A program made the position numbers and the translations under genes. A DNA stretch of 5,064 nucleotides, taken from contig SKJO01000142.1 in the NCBI GenBank assembly GCA_007121975.1, positions 1 through 5,064 on the forward strand. The letters are read 5' to 3'. Below, one piece after another: positions 1 to 4,715 of this stretch. Every line of letters starts with the position of its first letter. Position 1 is the first letter of the stretch. The DNA is from Nitriliruptoraceae bacterium (lineage in GTDB: Bacteria > Actinomycetota > Nitriliruptoria > Nitriliruptorales > Nitriliruptoraceae). The notes under the pieces are model-generated. The model ran no database searches. It had not been told where the DNA came from and worked only from the letters and a program-made list of their open reading frames with translations.

Positions 1-56
1 CCCTGACGCGGCGAACACCGGACGAAGAGCGCCCGACACCGTGCGATCAGCGCATC

Positions 57-75
57 GAAGCGCTTCCGCGGAAGC
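57..75. promoter_or_regulatory. Overlapping palindromes, operator-like
   Basis: The sequence GAAGCGCTTCCGCGGAAGC contains two perfect overlapping palindromes: a 10-bp one at 57-66 and a 14-bp one at 62-75. The element is thus three copies of one pentamer, GAAGC at 57-61, its complement GCTTC at 62-66, and GAAGC again at 71-75. Such arrays of half-sites are typical of binding sites for dimeric regulators. The site lies over 300 bases from the first gene, so it may belong to a gene left of the window. No binding protein can be named. Confidence 0.4.
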
Positions 76-142
76 AACTGCGACCCGGCGACGCGGTCCG
101 ACGGCGCCCCGCGCTCCGGCCCGGCTGCCGAACCTGATGGGG

Positions 143-166
143 GGTGGGCAGCCGTCGCTGCCCCCC
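143..166. terminator. Strong GC hairpin, possible U-less terminator
   Basis: GGGCAGC at 146-152 pairs perfectly with GCTGCCC at 157-163 across a four-base loop (CGTC). After one mismatch (T145/C164), two more G-C pairs extend the stem, giving nine pairs in all. No T-run follows on either strand, so this is not a canonical intrinsic terminator. GC-rich actinobacteria often have hairpins without a U-tract at gene ends, so it could end a gene left of the window. It could equally be part of the structured series that continues to base 328. Confidence 0.35.
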
Positions 167-191
167 GGTCACGACCACCCGCCGACGATGC

Positions 192-216
192 GTCCGACCA
201 ACCGAGGCTCGCGGAC
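192..216. repeat. Short inverted repeat (weak stem-loop)
   Basis: GTCCG at 192-196 is the reverse complement of CGGAC at 212-216, with a 15-base loop that holds a smaller dyad (CGAG-G-CTCG, 203-211). On its own it is weak and could be chance. It is listed because it falls in line between the stronger hairpins at 143-166 and 241-254. Confidence 0.2.
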
Positions 217-240
217 CGACCGGCCAGTCGACGCCCCCCG

Positions 241-254
241 CCGCGAGGTCGCGG
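241..254. promoter_or_regulatory. Compact inverted repeat CCGCGA-GG-TCGCGG
   Basis: Six-base arms (241-246 and 249-254) are perfect reverse complements around a central GG. As DNA this is an operator-like dyad about 130 bp upstream of the regulator start. As RNA it could fold as a five-pair stem closed by an AGGU tetraloop. It lies four bases before the next, larger hairpin. Confidence 0.35.
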
Positions 255-258
255 GCCA

Positions 259-294
259 TCACGACCTGCCCGGCACCCGCAGGCAGCGTCGTGA
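259..294. repeat. Long stem-loop, 12 pairs with one bulge
   Basis: TCACGACCTGCC at 259-270 pairs with GGCAG-(C)-GTCGTGA at 282-294. This gives twelve Watson-Crick pairs interrupted only by a bulged C at 287, around an 11-base loop (271-281). It is the most extensive inverted repeat I found in the non-coding parts of the window and the hardest to put down to GC bias alone. It could be an RNA hairpin in a leader or small RNA, or an extended protein-binding dyad upstream of the HTH gene. Confidence 0.5.
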
Positions 295-298
295 CAGA

Positions 299-328
299 AC
301 GGCGGCGTGTCCCCACCGACGCAGCCGT
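299..328. repeat. Second stem-loop, 9 pairs with one mismatch
   Basis: ACGGC at 299-303 pairs with GCCGT at 324-328. After a G304/A323 mismatch, GCGT at 305-308 pairs with ACGC at 319-322, leaving a ten-base loop. Only four bases separate it from the preceding stem-loop, so the two could stack side by side in an RNA. It ends 56 bases before the proposed start of the regulator gene. Confidence 0.4.
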
Positions 329-353
329 GAGGTGCAGGAACCGTGACAACCAT

Positions 354-359
354 TAGAAT
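354..359 (+). promoter_or_regulatory. Possible -10 box TAGAAT
   Basis: TAGAAT sits in the only AT-richer patch (347-368) of the upstream region and fits the TANNNT form of a housekeeping -10 element. It would place a transcript start near 366, about 19 bases before the proposed ATG at 385. No good -35 hexamer lies 16-18 bases upstream (331-336 reads GGTGCA), so the call is tentative. A regulator that assists RNA polymerase could replace a weak -35. Confidence 0.3.
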
Positions 360-374
360 CGAAGAAACCGTGAT

Positions 375-379
375 GGAGG
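375..379 (+). promoter_or_regulatory. Shine-Dalgarno GGAGG deciding the 385 start
   Basis: GGAGG lies five bases before ATG at 385. It is a better site than anything near the in-frame upstream starts: GTG 343 has only GAGGTG at 329-334, and GTG 370 and ATG 373 have nothing convincing. It supports ATG 385 as the true start of the HTH gene. Confidence 0.55.
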
Positions 380-384
380 CTGCG

Positions 385-750
385 ATGAAGCGAGACCGGA
401 CCTCGGCACAGATCGGCCGGGAGGTCGGCCTGGCGGCAGCGACCGTGCAGAAGTACGCCCGCGAGCAACGTGTCCCCTACGACCTGACCCCCGGCGGCCA
501 TCGCCGGTTCAACCTGAAGGAGGTGCGTGACGCGCTGTACCGACCGTCACCGGACCTGCGTTCTGCACCGCTCGAACCCGGTGGGGGCCTCGGAACGGGC
601 GCCCCGGTATCCCGTTCGGCGGCTGCGACGGCCGAGAGGGACACTCGCGCGCTGATCCCGGTCGCCCACGACGACGAGTCCACGGCCTCGACCGCCCTGC
701 AGGCCCTGTTCGCACGCGCCCGTCGGGTGCTGGTGGCCACCAGCGGATGA
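385..750 (+). CDS. Small MerR/excisionase-type HTH DNA-binding protein
   Basis: From ATG 385 the product is 121 aa. Residues 7-28 (TSAQIGREVGLAAATVQKYARE) form a helix-turn-helix. The wing signature TPGGHRRF follows at 35-42, as in MerR, BldC and excisionase-like winged helices where GGHRR contacts DNA. Residues 53-85 are a Pro/Gly/Ala-rich linker, and 99-115 may be a short helix. No ligand-binding or long coiled-coil dimerisation region of classical MerR proteins is present. I start it at 385 because of the GGAGG at 375-379; an in-frame GTG at 343 would add 14 residues but would contain the candidate -10 box. Its stop overlaps the next start (ATGA), implying translational coupling. Infer an autoregulatory transcription factor or a small DNA-binding partner of the downstream protein. 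The fold is fairly sure; the role is not. Confidence 0.8.
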   Translation: MKRDRTSAQIGREVGLAAATVQKYAREQRVPYDLTPGGHRRFNLKEVRDALYRPSPDLRSAPLEPGGGLGTGAPVSRSAAATAERDTRALIPVAHDDESTASTALQALFARARRVLVATSG

Positions 751-1661
751 CGACCGACCGGGGGCTGGACCGACTGCAGCAGGTGCTCAGGACGCTTCGT
801 CAGGGCGATCTGATCTCCCTTGGCGCCGTCACGTTGGTCGGCGCAGGCTCTGCCGACGCCGTCGAAGCAGCCGGCGTGGAACCGGACAACGACACGCTGT
901 GGTCGGTGACCGTGGAGAGCGAGGCTGGCTGGTACGTCGTCCTCAGCCAGGACTGCGACATCGTCCGCGACCCTGGCGAGGAACCCTGCATCGTGGTGTG
1001 CCCCTTGGACTACGTGTCCGAGCGCCGTTGGCAGCAGTTGCGGGGCGGCCCGTACTCACCGCGGCACTTCCCGTTCCCGGACGACAAGGGCTTACGTCCA
1101 GACGATGGCCGGTGGCCCGCAGCCAGCCTGCTGTACGTCAGCAGCGTGGACAAGACCGCCCTGGCCCACCCCAGCGTCAGGCAACTCTCTCCGCTGACCG
1201 GACCGCAGCGTGCCCGGTTCGGACGCTGGGTCGCCCGGCGCTACGGCCGGCCCGCGCACGACGATCTCGTCGAGCGTGACGTGCTCTCGACCGCCGGCGC
1301 ACGGATCCGGAAGCTGGCCAGGGGCTCCACCCACGCCGAGGGCCCCACGGACGTGATGCGACTGATCGCCGCCACCGAGGAGTGGTACGTCGAGGCCACC
1401 GACCGCAACGTCCGACTGCACGCGATCCTCACCGAGGGGTCCGCCAACGCCGCGGGCTTGGGGAACAACGCCGAGGGCGACTGGCAGCACCGGCGGATCG
1501 AGCGGGCGGCCGAGCAGCTGCGCAAGGATCTCGCGAAGCGCCTGCCGCCCGGATGCGGGTACGCGTTGGCGGTCAACACCACCACGCTCGACCGGGTTCC
1601 CACCTCCCAGTACCTGTCGTGGTCGGTGTGGACGCTCGAAGGGTCCGACCCGCTCGGATGA
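747..1661 (+). CDS. Uncharacterised protein with SQDCDIV motif
   Basis: 304 aa; I do not recognise a named family with confidence. The N-terminal third looks beta-rich (about 22-90) and carries WYVVLSQDCDIV at 62-73, then Cys81 and Cys85 in CIVVC. The block FGRWVARRYGRPAHDD at 158-173 is Arg-rich and helical. A long helix with charged residues runs from about 247 to 266, before a final strand-like segment ending in SWSVWTLEG. There is no signal peptide or membrane span, so it is probably cytoplasmic. It starts inside the stop of the HTH gene (ATGA) and lacks a clear Shine-Dalgarno, so translation is probably coupled. The clustered Cys70, Cys81 and Cys85 could bind metal or be redox-active, which is speculation. 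The tight pairing with a DNA-binding protein suggests a shared task. Confidence 0.85.
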   Translation: MTTDRGLDRLQQVLRTLRQGDLISLGAVTLVGAGSADAVEAAGVEPDNDTLWSVTVESEAGWYVVLSQDCDIVRDPGEEPCIVVCPLDYVSERRWQQLRGGPYSPRHFPFPDDKGLRPDDGRWPAASLLYVSSVDKTALAHPSVRQLSPLTGPQRARFGRWVARRYGRPAHDDLVERDVLSTAGARIRKLARGSTHAEGPTDVMRLIAATEEWYVEATDRNVRLHAILTEGSANAAGLGNNAEGDWQHRRIERAAEQLRKDLAKRLPPGCGYALAVNTTTLDRVPTSQYLSWSVWTLEGSDPLG

Positions 1662-1697
1662 CAGAACCCGACGCAGGGCGGCACGGGCAACGGGGGC

Positions 1698-1712
1698 GCC
1701 ACCGGCCGTGGC
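1698..1712. repeat. Short hairpin after the SQDCDIV gene
   Basis: GCCAC at 1698-1702 pairs with GTGGC at 1708-1712 around CGGCC. It lies 36 bases after the stop at 1661 with no T-run following. It is too weak to call a terminator. Confidence 0.2.
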
Positions 1713-1745
1713 ACGGGCAGCGGCACGGGCAGCGGCACGGGCAGC
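1710..1745 (+). repeat. Three perfect 12-bp tandem repeats
   Basis: GGCACGGGCAGC occurs three times head to tail (1710-1721, 1722-1733, 1734-1745). A fourth, imperfect copy (GGCACGGGCAAC, 11 of 12 matching) stands apart at 1680-1691. A single CGTGCC at 1749-1754 is complementary to the GGCACG that begins each unit. It forms a six-pair stem with the nearest copy (1734-1739) and could pair in alternative registers with the others. The 12-bp period keeps reading frame, which fits slippage under coding constraint but also occurs by chance. Copy number may vary between strains. Confidence 0.75.
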
Positions 1746-1778
1746 GGGCGTGCCATCCCCCTGCCGCCGACCCGTACC

Positions 1779-1795
1779 CTGGGAATGACTCCCAG
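1779..1795. promoter_or_regulatory. Inverted repeat CTGGGA-N5-TCCCAG
   Basis: Perfect six-base arms at 1779-1784 and 1790-1795 flank ATGAC, and the repeat ends 23 bases before the ATG at 1819. It could be an operator or a leader hairpin for the membrane protein gene. A TACCCT at 1775-1780, overlapping the left arm, has the TANNNT form of a -10 box, but I see no matching -35, so a promoter here is only a possibility. Confidence 0.35.
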
Positions 1796-1818
1796 ACTCA
1801 AGCGCAGCGAGCAGCCCC

Positions 1819-4578
1819 ATGACCGAACGACGCGAGCGCCTGGTGCTGCTGGCCCTGTTCTTCGTGTCCGGGGCGGCGGCGCTGATCTACCAGGTGCTGT
1901 GGGTGCGCGAGCTCGGGCTGCTGTTCGGCAGCACCGCCCAGGCCGCGGCGCTGACCATCGCGGTGTTCTTCACCGGTATCGCGACCGGCGGGGCCGTGTG
2001 GGGACGGCGGGCGCCCCGGCTGCGCAGCAGCCTGCGGGGCTTCGGGTGGTTGGAGGTCGGGGTCGCGGTCACGGCGCTGGGCCACCTGGTGCTCATCGAC
2101 GTCTATCACGCGGTGGTCCCGGTGCTGGTGGGACCACCCGGCGGGCATCCCGTGGCGGAGACCGCCGTCAAGATCGGGGTGGCGACGGTGATCCTGCTCC
2201 CGCCCTCCTTCCTGATGGGCGGGACCCTGCCGCTGATGACCCAGCACCTGGTTCGCTCCCGCGACCGGCTGGGCACCACCGGCACCGCGATCTACGCGGT
2301 CAACACCGCCGGTTCCGCCCTGGGCGCCCTGGCCGCGGGGTTCGTCCTGCCGCTGGCGCTGGGGATCCGCGGCGCCTACCTGCTGGCGGTCGGGCTGGAC
2401 CTGGCAGTGGGCACCGCGGCCGTCCTGCTCGCCCGGCGCGGGACGACACCGGCGGCTACCCGAGCCCCGGCCCCCGACCCGTCGCCGGCTGCTGCCTCGA
2501 CGCCGGCGCCCGACCCGTCCCTCCCCGACCCTTCCCTCCCCGACCACCACCGTCTGCCGGCACCCTCACCGCAGCTGGCGGGGGGCCTGATCCTGGCCAT
2601 CGCAGCCGTGTCGGGCGCGGCGACCCTGGCCATCGAGGTGGTGTGGACCCGACTGTTCTCGCAGGTGCTGCAGAACTCCGCGCAGACCTACGCGCTGGTG
2701 CTCACCGCCTTCCTGCTGGCACTGGCCGCCGGTGCGGGGCTTGCCAACCTGCTCGCCCGTCAGCGGCGCCTGAGCCCGACCGCCGTGCTGGGGGGCCTGC
2801 TGACCGGCTCGGCCGTGGTGGCCGCCACCTCGCCGTGGTGGTTCCACCGGCTCACCGACGGGCTGCGCTACCTCGGCGGCGACCTCACCTGGGGGGCCTA
2901 CCTCGGCGCGGTGTCCGGCCTGGCTGCGCTGGTGATCCTGCTGCCGGGCACGGTGCTCGGCGCGGTGCTCCCCTACCAGCTGCGGCTGCTGCAAACCTCC
3001 CGGCGCGCGCCCGGACACGAGGTCGGCCGGCTGGTGGCGGCCAACACCACCGGCGGGATCGTCGGGTCGCTGCTCGCCGGGTTCGTGCTGCTGCCGCTGC
3101 TCGGAGCCTGGCGCAGCCTGCTGGTGGTCGCCGCGTCCTACGGCGGCCTGGTCGTCGTGCTGGTCCTGAGCACCGCCCCCGCACCAGCGCAGGTCGGCGA
3201 CCCCGCGCCGCCGCCCGCGCCGGCCAGCAGACGCCGACGTCCGGCGCCCGGTCAGGTGGCGGTGGCCGCGACCGCGGCGGTGGCCACGGTGGGCGTGCTG
3301 CTCGTCGACACCTCGCAGCTGACCACGATCCGGGTGTCGACGGCCCGCGACGAGCAGGTCGTGGAGTTGCGCGAGGGCAGCCAGGCCACGGTCGCGGTGC
3401 TCGCCCGGGGCGCCGACCGGCTGATCCGGGTCAACAACTGGTACACGCTGGGGGGCACGCGCGGGCTGGACTCCGAGCGCAACCAGACGGTGGTGCCGAT
3501 GCTCACGCACCCGGATCCGGCCCGGGTGTTCACCCTCGGGCTCGGCACCGGCATCACCGCCGGGGCGGCGCTGGCCTTCCCGGTCGACCGACTGGTGGTG
3601 TGCGAGCTGATCCGCGACGTGGTCGAGGTGTCGCAGGCCCACTTCACCCCGTGGATCGGAGGGCTGTTCGAGGACCCGCGAGCGGTGGTGCACGCCGAGG
3701 ACGGCCGGGCCTGCCTGCGACGCACCGACGAGCGTTTCGACGTCATCAACGCCGACCTGTTCACCCCCTGGGAGGCCGGCACCGGCAACCTGTACACCGT
3801 GGAGCACTACACCACGGCCCGTGAGCGGCTCGCCCCCGGCGGGATCTACGTGCAGTGGATGCCGCTGTACCAGGTGTCCGACCAGGAACTCGGGATCGTC
3901 GCGCGTACCATGGACGAGGTCTTCGACCAGGTGCTGCTGTGGCGGGGGGACCTGTTCTCGCAGCGCTCCATCGTGGCGCTGGTCGGCCAGGTCGAGGCCA
4001 CCCCGCTCGACCCCGCGGTGCTCGCCGTGCAGGCCCGCCACCTGGATCCGGGTCGGCGCAGCGACGCGTTCTACGAGGCGCTGGGGCTGCGGATGTACGT
4101 CGGCAACCTCACCGCCAGCGGGGTGTTCGCCGACCGCGAGCTCAACACCGACGACCGGCCGGTCATCGAGCACCTCGCCCCGCGCACCCAGCGCGAGGCC
4201 CGGGGCACGGGCGGCAGCGCCAGCTTCCTCGTCGGCGAGGCCCGCGAGGCGTTCTACGCCGAGGTGGCGGCGGGCGCACCCACCGACGACGATCCCTTCC
4301 TCGTCGCGCTCGACGACACCCAGCGCGGCTACGTCGAGGCCGGCGCGCTGCGCTCACGGGCCCGCTGGCTGGAGGCCACCGACCGCGGGCAGCAGGCCGA
4401 GCAACTGCTGGCCCGCGCCCGGGCGCTCGAGCCGGCCGATGCGCTGGCCGACGTCTCCCCGGCCCGCGTTCTGCTGCCCCGCATCACCGGGCGGATCACC
4501 GGGCGGATCAGCGGACACAGCTCCGAACACAGCTCCGGGTACAGCTCCGGGCAGAGCTCGGGGCCAACCCAGGAGTGA
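1819..4578 (+). CDS. Fused MFS / spermidine-synthase-like membrane protein
   Basis: 919 aa. About 12 membrane helices form two six-helix halves (roughly 8-206 and 253-452), split by a Pro-rich linker (207-252); another hydrophobic segment lies at 478-497. The halves are related: SGAAALIYQVLWVREL (17-32) matches SGAATLAIEVVWTRLF (265-280). Residues 505-790 form a spermidine-synthase/methyltransferase-like Rossmann domain with GLGTG (574-578), E596, D628 and ADLFTPW (645-651). Family enzymes transfer aminopropyl groups to polyamines, but key acceptor and donor positions differ here, so the substrate is uncertain. Residues about 835-880 look TPR-like, and 888-915 are seven tetrapeptide repeats. 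The ATG at 1819 is the first start after an in-frame TGA at 1786; its Shine-Dalgarno is weak. The architecture matches proteins annotated as fused MFS/spermidine synthase; transport is unproven. Confidence 0.9.
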   Translation: MTERRERLVLLALFFVSGAAALIYQVLWVRELGLLFGSTAQAAALTIAVFFTGIATGGAVWGRRAPRLRSSLRGFGWLEVGVAVTALGHLVLIDVYHAVVPVLVGPPGGHPVAETAVKIGVATVILLPPSFLMGGTLPLMTQHLVRSRDRLGTTGTAIYAVNTAGSALGALAAGFVLPLALGIRGAYLLAVGLDLAVGTAAVLLARRGTTPAATRAPAPDPSPAAASTPAPDPSLPDPSLPDHHRLPAPSPQLAGGLILAIAAVSGAATLAIEVVWTRLFSQVLQNSAQTYALVLTAFLLALAAGAGLANLLARQRRLSPTAVLGGLLTGSAVVAATSPWWFHRLTDGLRYLGGDLTWGAYLGAVSGLAALVILLPGTVLGAVLPYQLRLLQTSRRAPGHEVGRLVAANTTGGIVGSLLAGFVLLPLLGAWRSLLVVAASYGGLVVVLVLSTAPAPAQVGDPAPPPAPASRRRRPAPGQVAVAATAAVATVGVLLVDTSQLTTIRVSTARDEQVVELREGSQATVAVLARGADRLIRVNNWYTLGGTRGLDSERNQTVVPMLTHPDPARVFTLGLGTGITAGAALAFPVDRLVVCELIRDVVEVSQAHFTPWIGGLFEDPRAVVHAEDGRACLRRTDERFDVINADLFTPWEAGTGNLYTVEHYTTARERLAPGGIYVQWMPLYQVSDQELGIVARTMDEVFDQVLLWRGDLFSQRSIVALVGQVEATPLDPAVLAVQARHLDPGRRSDAFYEALGLRMYVGNLTASGVFADRELNTDDRPVIEHLAPRTQREARGTGGSASFLVGEAREAFYAEVAAGAPTDDDPFLVALDDTQRGYVEAGALRSRARWLEATDRGQQAEQLLARARALEPADALADVSPARVLLPRITGRITGRISGHSSEHSSGYSSGQSSGPTQE
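2512..2541 (+). repeat. Two 15-bp coding repeats (DPSLP)
   Basis: Within the Pro-rich linker, the 15-base unit encoding DPSLP occurs twice in tandem (2512-2526 and 2527-2541) with one base difference (CCG versus CCT). A shorter related APDPS lies upstream at residues 218-222. The linker joins the two six-helix halves, where length changes would be tolerated. Confidence 0.65.
4480..4563 (+). repeat. Seven 12-bp coding repeats (X-I/S-S/T-G)
   Basis: Seven in-frame 12-base units end the membrane protein gene: RITG, RITG, RISG, HSSE, HSSG, YSSG, QSSG (residues 888-915). The first three share CG-ATCA-CGG bases and the last four share AGCTC, suggesting two rounds of expansion from a common unit. 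The encoded tail is Ser/Gly-rich, probably disordered, and follows the TPR-like part. Copy number is likely to vary. Confidence 0.8.
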
Positions 4579-4600
4579 GCAGGTAGCCGCCCCTCCGTCA

Positions 4601-4613
4601 CCCGAACCTCGGG
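4601..4613. terminator. Weak hairpin after the membrane protein gene
   Basis: CCCGA at 4601-4605 pairs with TCGGG at 4609-4613 around a three-base loop, 23 bases after the stop at 4578. It is followed by AACAAAG rather than a T-run. This is the only terminator-like element I see between the two genes, and it is weak. Confidence 0.2.
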
Positions 4614-4654
4614 AACAAAGACCCGTAGCCGAACGACTACTGTCCGTAATGGCT

Positions 4655-4667
4655 GGGCCGTTGGCCC
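4655..4667. promoter_or_regulatory. Inverted repeat GGGCC-GTT-GGCCC (left site)
   Basis: Perfect five-base arms surround GTT, and the repeat ends three bases before the candidate -10 box at 4671. It shares its arm sequence with the repeat at 4684-4700, whose centre lies about 31 bp away (three helical turns). Read as DNA, the pair resembles two operator half-regions bracketing a promoter. Confidence 0.35.
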
Positions 4668-4676
4668 TGGTAGGAT
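4668..4676 (+). promoter_or_regulatory. Extended -10 promoter TGGTAGGAT
   Basis: TAGGAT at 4671-4676 is preceded by TG plus one base (4668-4670), the extended -10 form that can work without a good -35. None is evident at the right spacing (4648-4653 reads AATGGC). Transcription would start near 4683 and give a leader of about 33 bases before the sensor gene at 4716. Confidence 0.4.
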
Positions 4677-4683
4677 GGGGTGC

Positions 4684-4700
4684 CGGGCCCTGTAGGCCCG
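4684..4700. promoter_or_regulatory. Inverted repeat CGGGCC-N5-GGCCCG (right site)
   Basis: Perfect six-base arms at 4684-4689 and 4695-4700 flank CTGTA. The repeat lies at the predicted transcript start and ends one base before the Shine-Dalgarno GGAAAG (4702-4707). It could act as an operator in DNA, or as a 5' hairpin that limits ribosome access or protects the mRNA end. Confidence 0.4.
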
Positions 4701-4715
4701 CGGAAAGCAGCTGCC

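Larger units (their letters stand above)
1..384. other. Gene-free, dyad-rich upstream region
   Basis: I see no convincing gene here. One + frame is open from base 2 to 346, but its product is an Arg/Pro-rich string with no recognisable domain, as expected by chance at this GC content. What stands out is a run of inverted repeats (57-75, 143-166, 192-216, 241-254, 259-294, 299-328) leading up to the regulator gene at 385. The end of an upstream gene could lie just outside the window. The stretch may be a long regulatory region, a structured leader or a small RNA gene; the sequence alone does not decide. Confidence 0.6.
1658..1822 (+). other. Doubtful 54-codon ORF with HGQR repeats
   Basis: An ATG at 1658 overlaps the stop of the SQDCDIV gene (ATGA, 1658-1661). 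The frame stays open to a TGA at 1820-1822 that overlaps the ATG of the next gene (ATGA, 1819-1822). The product would be 54 aa, basic, with tandem HGQR repeats and a Pro/Gln-rich end. In favour: perfect ATGA couplings on both sides, the same style as the first gene pair. Against: no Shine-Dalgarno, low complexity, about three-quarters G/C at third positions (lower than in the clear genes), and no domain. It may be chance, or a small reading frame that carries ribosomes across the gap. Confidence 0.2.

Noticed and set aside
57..328. Mobile element end or integron attC site
   Set aside because: No transposase or integrase gene, no flanking target duplication and no attC core bases (GTTRRRY) were seen near the dyads.
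2..346. Open + frame ending at 346, possibly the end of an upstream gene
   Set aside because: The product is Arg/Pro-rich without any domain, its third-position GC is only about three-quarters, and the region is dominated by inverted repeats. Long open frames are common by chance at this GC.
143..384. Known riboswitch or retron-type RNA
   Set aside because: I recognise no conserved motif of a common riboswitch class, and no reverse transcriptase gene is in the window; only generic stem-loops are visible.
1680..1745. CRISPR-like array
   Set aside because: The units are 12 bp and mostly directly adjacent, without unique spacers of 25-40 bp, and no cas gene is nearby.
1785..3824. 679-codon + ORF in another frame
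   Set aside because: It overlaps the membrane protein gene, gives Gly/Arg/Pro-rich sequence with no domain, and the competing frame contains recognisable membrane helices and a Rossmann motif.
2566..4173. 535-codon minus-strand ORF
   Set aside because: It lies antisense inside the well-supported membrane protein gene and encodes His/Gly/Gln/Arg-rich sequence typical of a shadow frame.
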